The notes under the pieces are model-generated. The model was given only the letters and a program-made list of their open reading frames with translations. It did no database searches and was not told the DNA's origin. A DNA stretch of 36,167 bases. It comes from Bacteroidales bacterium (lineage in GTDB: Bacteria > Bacteroidota > Bacteroidia > Bacteroidales > UBA932). Below are positions 1 through 7,263 of this stretch, in pieces. The stretch lies in assembly GCA_015060455.1 (NCBI GenBank), contig SUYM01000026.1, positions 1-36,167 on the forward strand. Reading direction: 5' to 3'. The translations under genes and the position numbers were made by a program. How positions within the stretch are numbered: position 1 is the first letter of the stretch; every line of letters starts with the position of its first letter.

Positions 1-46
1 TGTCCTTAATATGGCTTGCACCTAATATGCTGGTATTAAACACCAT
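1..46 (-). CDS. Start of PP2C-like phosphatase (partial)
   Basis: Only the first 15 codons are in the window, reading MVFNTSILGASHIKD. The start ATG lies 12 nt after the stop of the VWA gene, with a purine-rich GGTTGAGA just before it. A short N-terminus ending in G-x-SHIK is what I expect at the start of the divergent PP2C-type Ser/Thr phosphatases that accompany VWA and kinase genes in TerY-P triads. The identification therefore rests on a short motif plus gene order. The rest of the gene lies left of the window. Confidence 0.5.
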   Translation of the reverse strand, partial: MVFNTSILGASHIKD

Positions 47-58
47 AATCTCAACCTT

Positions 59-847
59 TTACCAGTTCCCCCAGTCGTCAGTGCCTGAGTTTGCAGTGCT
101 GTCACCCTGATCCACATTCTTCAACGCGTCATCGGTATCGACGGCATTGGTGACACTGCTTACCACCTGACTCTGAGCATCAGCAGGAGCAGGCGAGCCA
201 TTGCCTGACACACCCACAGAAGCCGACTGAGATGCCACCTGAGATGCCGTGACGCTGACAGTCTTGATGATCTTCTTGAGTTGATCGACATTATGAACCG
301 TAAGCACAGCCTCCTTGTTGCCTGTAAACTCAGCAAGGATGTCCACATTGGTATCTTCATCACCGATTGCAATCGCCACCTTCACACCTGCCTTGAACCA
401 TGGATTTCCTTTGAGTTTCTCAAGCGGATGCCTGTAGTCATCAGTCGGCTGGCCGTCGGTCAGAAGAATAATTGCAGGCGCTCTCGAACCGGTAGGCTCA
501 GCCATGAATCCATGTGACTTTGACAGTTTTTCGTTCAGTTCACTGTATGCAGCGCCAAGACTGGTCAGTCCGCCTGCTCTGAGGTCCTGCCACTTGAAGG
601 ACTCGGACTCGATAGGCTGAGGATACATCCACTGTGTCCCGCTCGAAAATTCAAGGACCGCCACCTTGATCTGGGCATCGCTGTTGTTCTTTGAAATCTC
701 TCCCACGTCTTTGAGGGATTCCTGCACAGCCACATTGAGTGAGGCTATCTTGGCACCGTCCATACTTCCGGAGGTGTCAACCAAAAAGATAAGAGGCATT
801 ACGCGTCTTGGAACCGCGTCTAATTCAAAAGGATTGTTTGTCGCCAT
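59..847 (-). CDS. VWA-domain protein, TerY-like
   Basis: This 262-aa protein has a von Willebrand factor A domain over roughly residues 15-200. A complete-looking metal site is visible: DTSGS at residues 24-28, a central GGLTSLG providing the threonine, and LLTDGQPTDD. There is no signal peptide or membrane segment, so it should be cytoplasmic. The last 60 residues are a low-complexity Ser/Val/Asp-rich tail. It lies 19 nt downstream of the kinase gene and 12 nt upstream of the phosphatase start, which makes it the middle gene of a kinase-VWA-PP2C triad. VWA proteins of this type (TerY family) are thought to act as metal-dependent scaffolds in phosphorylation circuits. Its partner and signal cannot be read from the sequence. 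Confidence 0.85.
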   Translation of the reverse strand: MATNNPFELDAVPRRVMPLIFLVDTSGSMDGAKIASLNVAVQESLKDVGEISKNNSDAQIKVAVLEFSSGTQWMYPQPIESESFKWQDLRAGGLTSLGAAYSELNEKLSKSHGFMAEPTGSRAPAIILLTDGQPTDDYRHPLEKLKGNPWFKAGVKVAIAIGDEDTNVDILAEFTGNKEAVLTVHNVDQLKKIIKTVSVTASQVASQSASVGVSGNGSPAPADAQSQVVSSVTNAVDTDDALKNVDQGDSTANSGTDDWGNW

Positions 848-866
848 AATATTGATATTTAATAGG

Positions 867-2141
867 TTAAATAAATTCTCCTGTTTCTCCCTGCCCGAAG
901 CGGACCTTCAGACCCGGCTTTGCCGGCATACCTTCGCCTTTGTTTATGACGCGTACGCTGCCATCAGGAAGCATCGCGGTCCAAGGCGTGTCCGAGGTGT
1001 TCTTCAAACCGGCAGCACCACCCTTGATGACTACCTCTGCGGCCTTGATATTCCTGTCCTGTTCATCGCTGACCATGCAGGAATATATGCTCTGCTTTTC
1101 TACGAGCGGGATTGTGAATCTCCCGACCTTCAACGACGGCACCGAGATGGTTTTCTGGCAGAAGATACATCTTGCGTCACCCATCACATCTATGAAGGTT
1201 TCCTTTCCGCAATGAGGACACCGCGCATACATTGAGCGGATCTGGAGCAGGATGTTGTACCACTGCTTGTCCATAAGACGTTGAGTCGGGTCCTTGATGG
1301 CCTGTGATGAGAATGTCTTGCAGAAGGCCTTGCCGAGAAACGACGGATATACACCCCAGCGCCTTATCACATTATTATGGACTCCCGGCACAGGTCTGTT
1401 CTTGGTGTTTGTCGGGTCCATGATGAAGACCGATTCGAATCCGAACAGCCTCCGTGCCATCTCGGGATTGTTGTCGCAAGGACAGGCAAGATGCCATGCA
1501 CCCTCGAAAGGTCTGTTCATATATATAAGTATGAAAAGACACACTGCAAGAGAATAATAGTCCGTATATCGGTTAGGCATAGTCGTGCCCTCGACCACCT
1601 CCGGAGCCATATAACCTGCCTTTCCGAGAATGCCCATATTGGTCTTATCCGGAGCGACATTGTCATTGTCACAGATGAGCACATCCCCGGTCTTGGGATT
1701 GATGAAGAAGTTTCCGTCGTTCATATCCTGATAACTCAGGCCCCTGATATGAAGTTTCTGGAAGGCCGTGCATATCTGAAGACAGGCATTCAGCTGGGCA
1801 TGCACATCTGCAAACTTCGCATGAGTCAGGATGAACTTGCTCATATCCTGATACTCCTTAGGACGTAGTTCCATCACATAGCCCACCGAGCCGTTCATCT
1901 CCTCAGTGACGGCAAGAGGCCAGATGAAGTTCGATGCGGGAGCCCCTGCACGAACATTGTTCAGAAGATTTTTGTGGAAGGCCTCTCCCGGGTGCTTGTG
2001 ATACCACTTCAAGGCCATTTTCTTTCCAGACACCTCGACAAGATAGACAACGCCCTGTCCACCCTTGCCCAGTTCCTGTTTAACTTTGGCACTCGTGCCA
2101 TTCGACAACTTTACAATTGTCCCGATCTTAAGTTCACTCAT
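867..2141 (-). CDS. Divergent Ser/Thr kinase with zinc ribbon
   Basis: This 424-aa protein has a kinase fold: Gly-rich GKGGQG at 25-30, ATP-anchoring Lys in ALKW (K45), a catalytic loop reading YQDMNDGN (137-144), metal-binding CDND (157-160) and APE at 179-181. HRD has become YQD and DFG has become DND, but both key aspartates and N144 are kept, so activity is plausible. A four-cysteine zinc ribbon follows (C308, C311, C325, C328), then a beta-rich C-terminal tail. This architecture matches kinases of TerY-P triads. It is the first gene of the triad operon. Its leader carries a palindrome and a TACTTTCG -7-like box on the minus strand at 2166-2173. The choice of start is supported by the short leader after that box. 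Confidence 0.85.
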   Translation of the reverse strand: MSELKIGTIVKLSNGTSAKVKQELGKGGQGVVYLVEVSGKKMALKWYHKHPGEAFHKNLLNNVRAGAPASNFIWPLAVTEEMNGSVGYVMELRPKEYQDMSKFILTHAKFADVHAQLNACLQICTAFQKLHIRGLSYQDMNDGNFFINPKTGDVLICDNDNVAPDKTNMGILGKAGYMAPEVVEGTTMPNRYTDYYSLAVCLFILIYMNRPFEGAWHLACPCDNNPEMARRLFGFESVFIMDPTNTKNRPVPGVHNNVIRRWGVYPSFLGKAFCKTFSSQAIKDPTQRLMDKQWYNILLQIRSMYARCPHCGKETFIDVMGDARCIFCQKTISVPSLKVGRFTIPLVEKQSIYSCMVSDEQDRNIKAAEVVIKGGAAGLKNTSDTPWTAMLPDGSVRVINKGEGMPAKPGLKVRFGQGETGEFI

Positions 2142-2146
2142 AAAAT

Positions 2147-2216
2147 TTCCGGTTTATATCCACCGCGAAAGTAGATATAAACCGGAAATTCTTCCTAAGT
2201 CTTTTTGGGTCTTGTT
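2147..2216. repeat. 70-bp repeat, copy 1 (kinase promoter region)
   Basis: This copy contains an inverted repeat (TTCCGGTTTATATC...GATATAAACCGGAA) and then a shared 3' flank. It matches 3627-3696 at 68 of 70 positions, and its last 49 bp match 5345-5393 at 47 of 49. Read on the minus strand it carries TACTTTCG (2166-2173), a variant -7 box 25 bp before the kinase start codon, so here it probably acts as the promoter. Confidence 0.9.
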
Positions 2217-2235
2217 ATTTGTCGATGGAGAAACG

Positions 2236-2296
2236 GCCAACTGCCGGAATGAAAATGTGCCAACTTCCGGAATAAAAATGCGCCAACTTCCGGAAT
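2236..2296 (+). promoter_or_regulatory. Three 23-bp iterons before ATPase gene
   Basis: GCCAACTKCCGGAAT occurs three times at exact 23-bp spacing (starting at 2236, 2259 and 2282). The last copy ends 14 bp before a TATATTTG -7 box at 2311-2318. The array looks like an operator for an autoregulating protein or an iteron-type binding site. The repeat itself is plain in the sequence; the function is inferred. Confidence 0.75.
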
Positions 2297-2310
2297 AGAT
2301 GAAAAAGTTT

Positions 2311-2318
2311 TATATTTG
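2311..2318 (+). promoter_or_regulatory. -7 promoter box of ATPase gene
   Basis: TATATTTG fits the Bacteroidota TAnnTTTG -7 consensus. Transcription would start about 10 nt before the ATG at 2334. This argues against the longer TTG start at 2316, which overlaps the box. Confidence 0.6.
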
Positions 2319-2333
2319 CATAAAAGTTTTGTC

Positions 2334-3620
2334 ATGAAGGATTATCGCCCAAGAATTGCAGATGAGCAATTGAAACTCAATCTGGAAGCCGCCGGATTGG
2401 TACTTATAGAAGGTACTAAGTGGTGTGGTAAGACAACGACTGCCGAGCAGCAGGCCGGCAGTAAGATTTATCTTAATGATCCTGCCAGAAGAACCTCCTA
2501 TCTTCAGTTGGCAGAAACTGCTCCTGATGTGTTGTTGAAGGGTGACACCCCACGTCTGGTTGACGAATGGCAGGATGCGGCTCAATTGTGGGATGCAGCA
2601 AGATATGAGGTTGATCATAGAGAAGATAGTATCGGGCAGTTTATATTTACCGGCTCGACAGTTATAAGGGAGGAGGAGAAAGAAAAGATCAGGCACTCCG
2701 GAACCGGTCGTGCCGCTTGGATGAAGATGCGTCCGATGAGCCTGTTTGAATCGGGGGAGTCTAATGGTGTTGTGAGCCTTGCCGAATTATTTCAAAAAAA
2801 GTATCTGAAGGCTTGTATTGCCAATTCTTTGGATATAAACAAGACAGCCTTTCTTATATGTCGCGGTGGATGGCCTGTGGCTATTAAGATGACGGAGAGA
2901 GCAGCATTGAAGCAGGCATACAACTATATTGATGCAATTGTAAATGAGGACATATCAACGGTAGATAACATAAAGCGAGATTCGGATTTTGCGAGGCGTC
3001 TGCTCCGAAGTTATGCGAGGGCACAGGCCTCTCAATCAACAATATCGACAATCCACGCGGACTTATCTGCCAATGGTGAAAGCACATTGACTGAAGAGAC
3101 AATATCGTCGTATCTGTCAGCGTTGCGTAAACTCTTTGTAATAGAAGACAGTCGTGCGTGGAATCCGAATCTAAGGTCAAAGACCGCCATCAGGACAACA
3201 GACACCAGATATTTTGTGGATCCGTCTATTGCGGCCGCGGCATTGGGCATTGGTCCCAAAGACCTCATATATGATCTGAATACTATGGGACTTTTGTTCG
3301 AGACTATGTGTATAAGAGATTTACGGGTATATGCTGATGCGCTTGACGGTCAGGTCTATCATTACCGCGATAAGTCCGGTCTTGAGTGTGATGCAGTCAT
3401 ACATCTCATGAATGGCGCATATGGGCTTGTTGAGGTAAAATTAGGAGGCGAAAAACTTATTAACGAGGGCATAAGAAATCTCAATGAACTTTCCAGGAAA
3501 ATTGATACTGAGAAGATGAGGCACCCTTCGTTCAAGATGGTGATTACCGGTGTCGGCGACTATGCTTATCAGACTGAAGATGGTGTGCTTGTTGTACCGA
3601 TCGGAGCGTTGAAGCCATAA
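2334..3620 (+). CDS. DUF4143-type P-loop ATPase
   Basis: This protein is about 428 aa from the ATG at 2334. It has Walker A in GTKWCGKTT near residue 27, a Walker B-like RLVDEWQD, the strand IFTGST typical of the AAA_14 group, and the following GxGR...RPMSLFES. The C-terminal half has the DUF4143 pattern, with a winged-helix-like segment and a final nuclease-like part (YHYRDKSGLECDAVI, then YGLVEVKLGG). Such ATPases are widespread in Bacteroidota and archaea. Their role is largely unknown, and toxin-antitoxin-like or mobile behaviour has been suggested. The gene is preceded by three 23-bp iterons and bracketed by a 70-bp direct repeat, which suggests a self-contained cassette. It converges on a second ATPase of the same broad class. 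Confidence 0.85.
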   Translation: MKDYRPRIADEQLKLNLEAAGLVLIEGTKWCGKTTTAEQQAGSKIYLNDPARRTSYLQLAETAPDVLLKGDTPRLVDEWQDAAQLWDAARYEVDHREDSIGQFIFTGSTVIREEEKEKIRHSGTGRAAWMKMRPMSLFESGESNGVVSLAELFQKKYLKACIANSLDINKTAFLICRGGWPVAIKMTERAALKQAYNYIDAIVNEDISTVDNIKRDSDFARRLLRSYARAQASQSTISTIHADLSANGESTLTEETISSYLSALRKLFVIEDSRAWNPNLRSKTAIRTTDTRYFVDPSIAAAALGIGPKDLIYDLNTMGLLFETMCIRDLRVYADALDGQVYHYRDKSGLECDAVIHLMNGAYGLVEVKLGGEKLINEGIRNLNELSRKIDTEKMRHPSFKMVITGVGDYAYQTEDGVLVVPIGALKP

Positions 3621-3626
3621 TAATCA

Positions 3627-3696
3627 TTCCGGTTTATATCCACCGCGAAAGCAGATATAAACCGGAAATTCTTCCTAAGTCTTTTGGGGTCTTGTT
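3627..3696. repeat. 70-bp repeat, copy 2
   Basis: This copy lies between the convergent ends of the two ATPase genes and is a direct repeat of 2147-2216, exactly 1480 bp downstream. One of the two mismatches changes the minus-strand -7-like box from TACTTTCG to TGCTTTCG, which removes its invariant A. No gene is placed to use this copy as a promoter, so it looks like a decaying duplicate left by insertion or duplication of the ATPase cassette. Confidence 0.85.
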
Positions 3697-3718
3697 TGGG
3701 ACCGCGTGACTGTTTCGC

Positions 3719-4894
3719 TTAGTAGTTGAATCCGAATGTCCAGAGTGGAATGATATTCATATATGCATTTTCAATGTCATCTTTCACAACGAATGCGTCA
3801 TTAACGTTCTTGATCTGCTTTTGCTTTTTGGACTTACCTCCGACTTCAAAGGTGTGGCCTTTTACGATGAAGTCTGCTGCAGGTGATGATGTCACCTTGT
3901 GATTTACGCACATTGCACAGTAAAAGAAGGTCTCTCGGATGTTCCCAATCTCCGGATTTTCATCTGCAAGGGCATAGATGAAGCAGGTGTTTCCTAAATA
4001 GATTTTGTCAACCTTCTGCACCAGATCCATTCCATCAGGAGCGAAATTCAACTGTCTGATGAGGGTTGACTTCTCCATATAGACCATATGGTCTGCAACT
4101 GTTCCTCTGTCAGATGAGATTGCTCGACCAATTTCCGTGAAATTTGGCTTGAATGGGACACTTCTTGATATTACATAAAGTAGTTGTTTCAACTTGCGGG
4201 ATGTTGACACATTCATCTTTGCGTATGCAGGGATATCCACTTCCATTGTCTGGTTGATCACATTTTCCAGACGCTGGTAATAGTCATCCTGCTTGAAGAA
4301 TGGGAAATATCCTTTGGTGAGGTATTCCTTGAAGTGAGCCAGGGGATATTTCACCTCTGCCGGTAGTTCAACTTTACCTTCAAGAATCTCTTCAAGACTA
4401 TATGCCGGAATGTTCAGACCAAGAGAGAAGTTGAGATATTCACGGAACGAGAGTCCTTCAAGTTTGTATCTTATTGCTCTTCTGCTGAGATCGGCGTCTG
4501 TTCCTCTTATGAGTTCCAGGATTGATGATCCTGTTATCACGACCTTGAGGCCTGGAAGAAAGTCATACATCATTTTGACTTCCTTTGACCAATCCTGATA
4601 TTTATGGACTTCATCAATGTATAAAACCTTGCCGCCTTGCTGTGCAAATTTTGTGGCAATGTCATAAAGGGTGTTACCGGCAAAGAAGGTATTGTCGGCT
4701 GAGACATAGAGTGATTCCTTCTTCGCGTCTGTCATCAGAATACGCTGAAGTACCATTGTGGTCTTGCCGACACCACGTGCTCCCATAATGACGATCAGTT
4801 GAGAATCCCAATTGATTTGGTCATAAAGATAGCGGACAAAGTCTGTTGACACTGCCTTCAGTTTCTTTGCATAGAGTTCATATAACTTTTCCAT
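3719..4894 (-). CDS. AAA_14/DUF4143 family ATPase
   Basis: This 391-aa protein has Walker A MGARGVGKTT near residue 37, Walker B VLYIDEVHKYQDW near residue 90, the sensor VVITGSS and the conserved RRAIRYKLEGLSFREYL that follows in AAA_14 proteins. The C-terminal DUF4143 region contains a winged-helix segment and ends in a basic stretch plus a short tail. The final nuclease-like part looks shorter or more diverged than in the 2334-3620 gene. A TATCTTTG box lies 17 nt upstream on the minus strand, giving a nearly leaderless transcript. The promoter is embedded in palindromes containing GCGGAAT, similar to the CCGGAAT of the first ATPase's iterons. Confidence 0.85.
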   Translation of the reverse strand: MEKLYELYAKKLKAVSTDFVRYLYDQINWDSQLIVIMGARGVGKTTMVLQRILMTDAKKESLYVSADNTFFAGNTLYDIATKFAQQGGKVLYIDEVHKYQDWSKEVKMMYDFLPGLKVVITGSSILELIRGTDADLSRRAIRYKLEGLSFREYLNFSLGLNIPAYSLEEILEGKVELPAEVKYPLAHFKEYLTKGYFPFFKQDDYYQRLENVINQTMEVDIPAYAKMNVSTSRKLKQLLYVISRSVPFKPNFTEIGRAISSDRGTVADHMVYMEKSTLIRQLNFAPDGMDLVQKVDKIYLGNTCFIYALADENPEIGNIRETFFYCAMCVNHKVTSSPAADFIVKGHTFEVGGKSKKQKQIKNVNDAFVVKDDIENAYMNIIPLWTFGFNY

Positions 4895-4910
4895 ATCTTA
4901 TGATTTTATG

Positions 4911-4975
4911 CAAAGATACAAAAATCGCGGAATAAATTCCACGATTTTGCATAAAATATGCGGTTTTAATTCCGC
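4911..4975 (-). promoter_or_regulatory. Promoter and nested palindromes of ATPase gene
   Basis: A minus-strand TATCTTTG (4911-4918) fits the -7 consensus. Behind it lie AATCGCGGAAT/ATTCCACGATT (4923-4946, one mismatch), GCAT/ATGC (4949-4961) and GCGG/CCGC (4960-4975). Such stacked palindromes at a promoter suggest a protein binding site, possibly for the ATPase's own winged-helix domain. That last step is inference. Confidence 0.5.
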
Positions 4976-5074
4976 ACTACATAACAGATAATCTACCCCA
5001 AGCACTATTGTTTTGTGTTCTTGTGTACAAATTGCTTATGAGGCAGATTATCCTTTCTGTTTTAACGGCTCTTA

Positions 5075-5293
5075 TTAAATCGTGTTCCAGTTGGTGAAGT
5101 CCCTATATCTGCGAACTTTCCCATCTTTCAATGTAACAACGACACAATCACCAGCCCATACCGCAGAAACAGCACCGCCGCCAGAGACCCAAATAGGAGT
5201 TTGGTTATGCGGATCACAATATAGACGAACATTGTAACCATCATCGGAAATTTTAATTACTCCGAAATTCCTGAATTTTGCATCAAATGCCAT
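5075..5293 (-). CDS. 72-aa hypothetical protein
   Basis: I do not recognise this protein. It is small, soluble and predicted mainly beta, with hydrophobic strands alternating with Gly/Asp turns (IWVSGGGAVSAVWAGD, then VVVTLKDGKVRRY). The pattern resembles one or two blades of a propeller or an SH3-like barrel. There is no signal peptide. Copy 3 of the dispersed repeat lies upstream and supplies a TACTTTCG box on this strand, as it does before the triad kinase. The two transcripts may therefore share regulation. Confidence 0.6.
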   Translation of the reverse strand: MAFDAKFRNFGVIKISDDGYNVRLYCDPHNQTPIWVSGGGAVSAVWAGDCVVVTLKDGKVRRYRDFTNWNTI

Positions 5294-5344
5294 GACAAAA
5301 TACGCTGATTCGTGTCGCGCACAACTTTTAGTTAAACATCAGAT

Positions 5345-5393
5345 GCGAAAGTATATATAAACCGGAAATTCTTCCTAAGTCTTTTTAGGTCTT
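5345..5393. repeat. Dispersed repeat, copy 3 (partial)
   Basis: This copy matches the right 49 bp of copy 1 at 47 positions but lacks the left arm of the inverted repeat. The minus-strand TACTTTCG box is kept at 5346-5353. It lies between the divergent 72-aa and 193-aa genes. Confidence 0.85.
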
Positions 5394-5406
5394 TTGAATA
5401 TCGGAG

Positions 5407-5437
5407 TTGGATGTGCGGATTTTTCGCAATACCTTTG
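5407..5437 (+). promoter_or_regulatory. Promoter of 193-aa HTH-like gene
   Basis: TTG (5407-5409) is followed 20 bp later by TACCTTTG (5430-5437), which fits the Bacteroidota -33/-7 arrangement. It places the transcript start near 5444 and supports the ATG at 5457 over earlier in-frame starts. Confidence 0.6.
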
Positions 5438-5456
5438 TCGCACTTATCCGCAAAAT

Positions 5457-6038
5457 ATGGCTATACCATCTGACTCGCCACGCGTGGCACTCCTGAAAAA
5501 GGAATTTGAAGAAGCATTCGGAAGACCGATAAGGACTCCGAGGGACTTTACGGATGCTGTTACGTTTGTATTAAATAAGAACATTAGAGATAGAATCTCT
5601 GACAGTACTTTCCGACGTTTGTATAAGGAGACGAAAAAATACAAGCATGTGTCTGACGATGTTCTGAACATCCTCTCGAAATCCATCGGCTACAAACACT
5701 TTCAGGACTTCTGCGACTATCTCGCTTCATCCGGCATAAAGGATTCAGAACTCTCCTTTGGCGAGATACATATCAAGGCCGACGACCTCGATGTCGGAGA
5801 CAGAATCTATATAGCCTGGCTTCCGGACAGGGAATGTTCGCTGAAATATCTTGGAGGCTATCGGTTCGAGGTGGAGGAGTCTGCCAACTCGACAATCACA
5901 AAAGGAGACACTTTCTCATGCAGATGTTTCATACAGGGGAAGTGCCTTCTGGTGGATAATCTGGAGCATGACGGGGAATGCTACCAGAGTTACGCTATGG
6001 GACAGAGCAACGGACTTACTTGCGTGAAAAAGGTTTGA
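5457..6038 (+). CDS. HTH-like protein of Bacteroidota type, 193 aa
   Basis: The first 80 residues are helical and end in a pattern common in Bacteroidota proteins of unknown role: ISDSTFRRLYK, then VLNILSKSIGYKHFQDFC. This resembles a helix-turn-helix-like domain in which the LGY-x-x-W/F-DFC segment forms the last helix. The C-terminal half is beta-rich (GDRIYIAWLPDREC, then YLGGYRFEVE) and unassigned. There is no signal peptide. The gene converges on the membrane kinase gene and overlaps its end by 23 bp. A DNA-binding role is possible but unproven. Confidence 0.65.
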   Translation: MAIPSDSPRVALLKKEFEEAFGRPIRTPRDFTDAVTFVLNKNIRDRISDSTFRRLYKETKKYKHVSDDVLNILSKSIGYKHFQDFCDYLASSGIKDSELSFGEIHIKADDLDVGDRIYIAWLPDRECSLKYLGGYRFEVEESANSTITKGDTFSCRCFIQGKCLLVDNLEHDGECYQSYAMGQSNGLTCVKKV

Positions 6039-7257
6039 AAGGCTTGTCTTCGTAAGCTAAATCCCTATAATATCGATATTCCTCTTCGGAAATCTCACCT
6101 TTTTCAAATGCTTCTTCTAAAGTCGGTATGGTAGCAATAGCATCATTAAGCTTATATAGATATTTCCCATAGTATGTCTCGGCTTCCGGTTGATACCTAT
6201 CAGGAATCTCTTCTCTCATATAATCACCCACCCGCATCACATAGCGCATTCGGTGGACAAAGTATCCAAATTCTTGGTATGGAACCAGTTTGGAATTTTG
6301 AATAGTATCCATAGCCTCCAGATACATTTTCTTTATATCCTTCTCTATTTTGGCAACGTAGGCAGAATCCTTCTGCAACTCAGCCAAGCGCCTTTTAAGT
6401 TCTTCCACCTGCGGGATTTCATTCCTGATGGAATCAATCTTATGTTTCAGGGAGGCCTCTTCAAGCAGTCTGTTCCGGTGATATGAATATGCTGACATCG
6501 CAACAATCGCAATCGCGCAGAATACAAACGGGAGCGAAATCAGAAATCTGCGCAGCCGGTCCGCATTACGCAAGGCCTTTTCAAGAGAGGTTATGTCGGG
6601 GTACCTGTCCTCCGGATTCTGTCTGAGGCATTTCCTTACGACAGAACGGTATCTGTCGGGAAACATCTGCCTGATGATGGATCCAAGTGACCACACATCG
6701 GAAGATGCGGTGAAAGGAACGTCAGGGTTGTCTTCGAGCACTTCGGGCGCAGAACTCTCCTGAGTGCCGCCGAGGCGCCTGATGAGATATTCCGCATCCT
6801 TGTCCGAAAGCCCGAAATCGATAATCTTGATGTGGTTACCGATATTGCCGACCAAGATGTTTCCCGGTTTCAGGTCGTTATGGATGAGCCCCTTCTTATG
6901 CAGATAATCCACTGCATCAAGAATCTCATCCAAGACCTTTCTGAGAACTTCTTGTGACTGTCCCTTGGCGACAAACTCCGTCAGAGTACATCCTTCGATG
7001 TATTCCATGACAATGGCCGGACCGACAGGAGTGTCTTCGGCGTATCTCAGCGGAGTGAGTATATAAGGATGTTGAAGATTGCAGGAGATGTCATATTCCC
7101 GTCTCAGAAGAGAGGTCAGGTCACCAGGCGTTTTGAGAAGGCATTTCTTTCCGTCACAGGTGGCCTCATACAGATTCTTTGCAAAAGGCTTGATTTCGTC
7201 AAAGCCTTCGGCATGGCGGGTGTTTATATCTTGTCTTATAGGTCCCGATGTCTGCAT
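6016..7257 (-). CDS. Membrane-anchored PknB-type Ser/Thr kinase
   Basis: This 413-aa protein has an N-terminal kinase domain with K42 in CLLKT, E54, HNDLKPGN at 126-133, DFG at 147-149 and APE at 170-172. The Gly-rich loop is poorly conserved. One membrane helix follows at about 238-257, and then a charged coiled coil and a helical C-terminal domain predicted to lie outside the membrane. This is the standard layout of PknB-like receptors, but the external part is not PASTA. It is the third gene of a tight operon, 6 nt after the phosphatase-fold enzyme, which itself follows the HTCS by 5 nt. The kinase may thus be expressed with the glycan sensor. Confidence 0.88.
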   Translation of the reverse strand: MQTSGPIRQDINTRHAEGFDEIKPFAKNLYEATCDGKKCLLKTPGDLTSLLRREYDISCNLQHPYILTPLRYAEDTPVGPAIVMEYIEGCTLTEFVAKGQSQEVLRKVLDEILDAVDYLHKKGLIHNDLKPGNILVGNIGNHIKIIDFGLSDKDAEYLIRRLGGTQESSAPEVLEDNPDVPFTASSDVWSLGSIIRQMFPDRYRSVVRKCLRQNPEDRYPDITSLEKALRNADRLRRFLISLPFVFCAIAIVAMSAYSYHRNRLLEEASLKHKIDSIRNEIPQVEELKRRLAELQKDSAYVAKIEKDIKKMYLEAMDTIQNSKLVPYQEFGYFVHRMRYVMRVGDYMREEIPDRYQPEAETYYGKYLYKLNDAIATIPTLEEAFEKGEISEEEYRYYRDLAYEDKPFKPFSRK

Positions 7258-7263
7258 GATGTT

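Noticed and set aside
867..2141. Calling the triad kinase a dead pseudokinase
   Set aside because: Although HRD and DFG are altered, the catalytic-loop Asp and Asn, the metal-binding Asp and the ATP lysine are all present.
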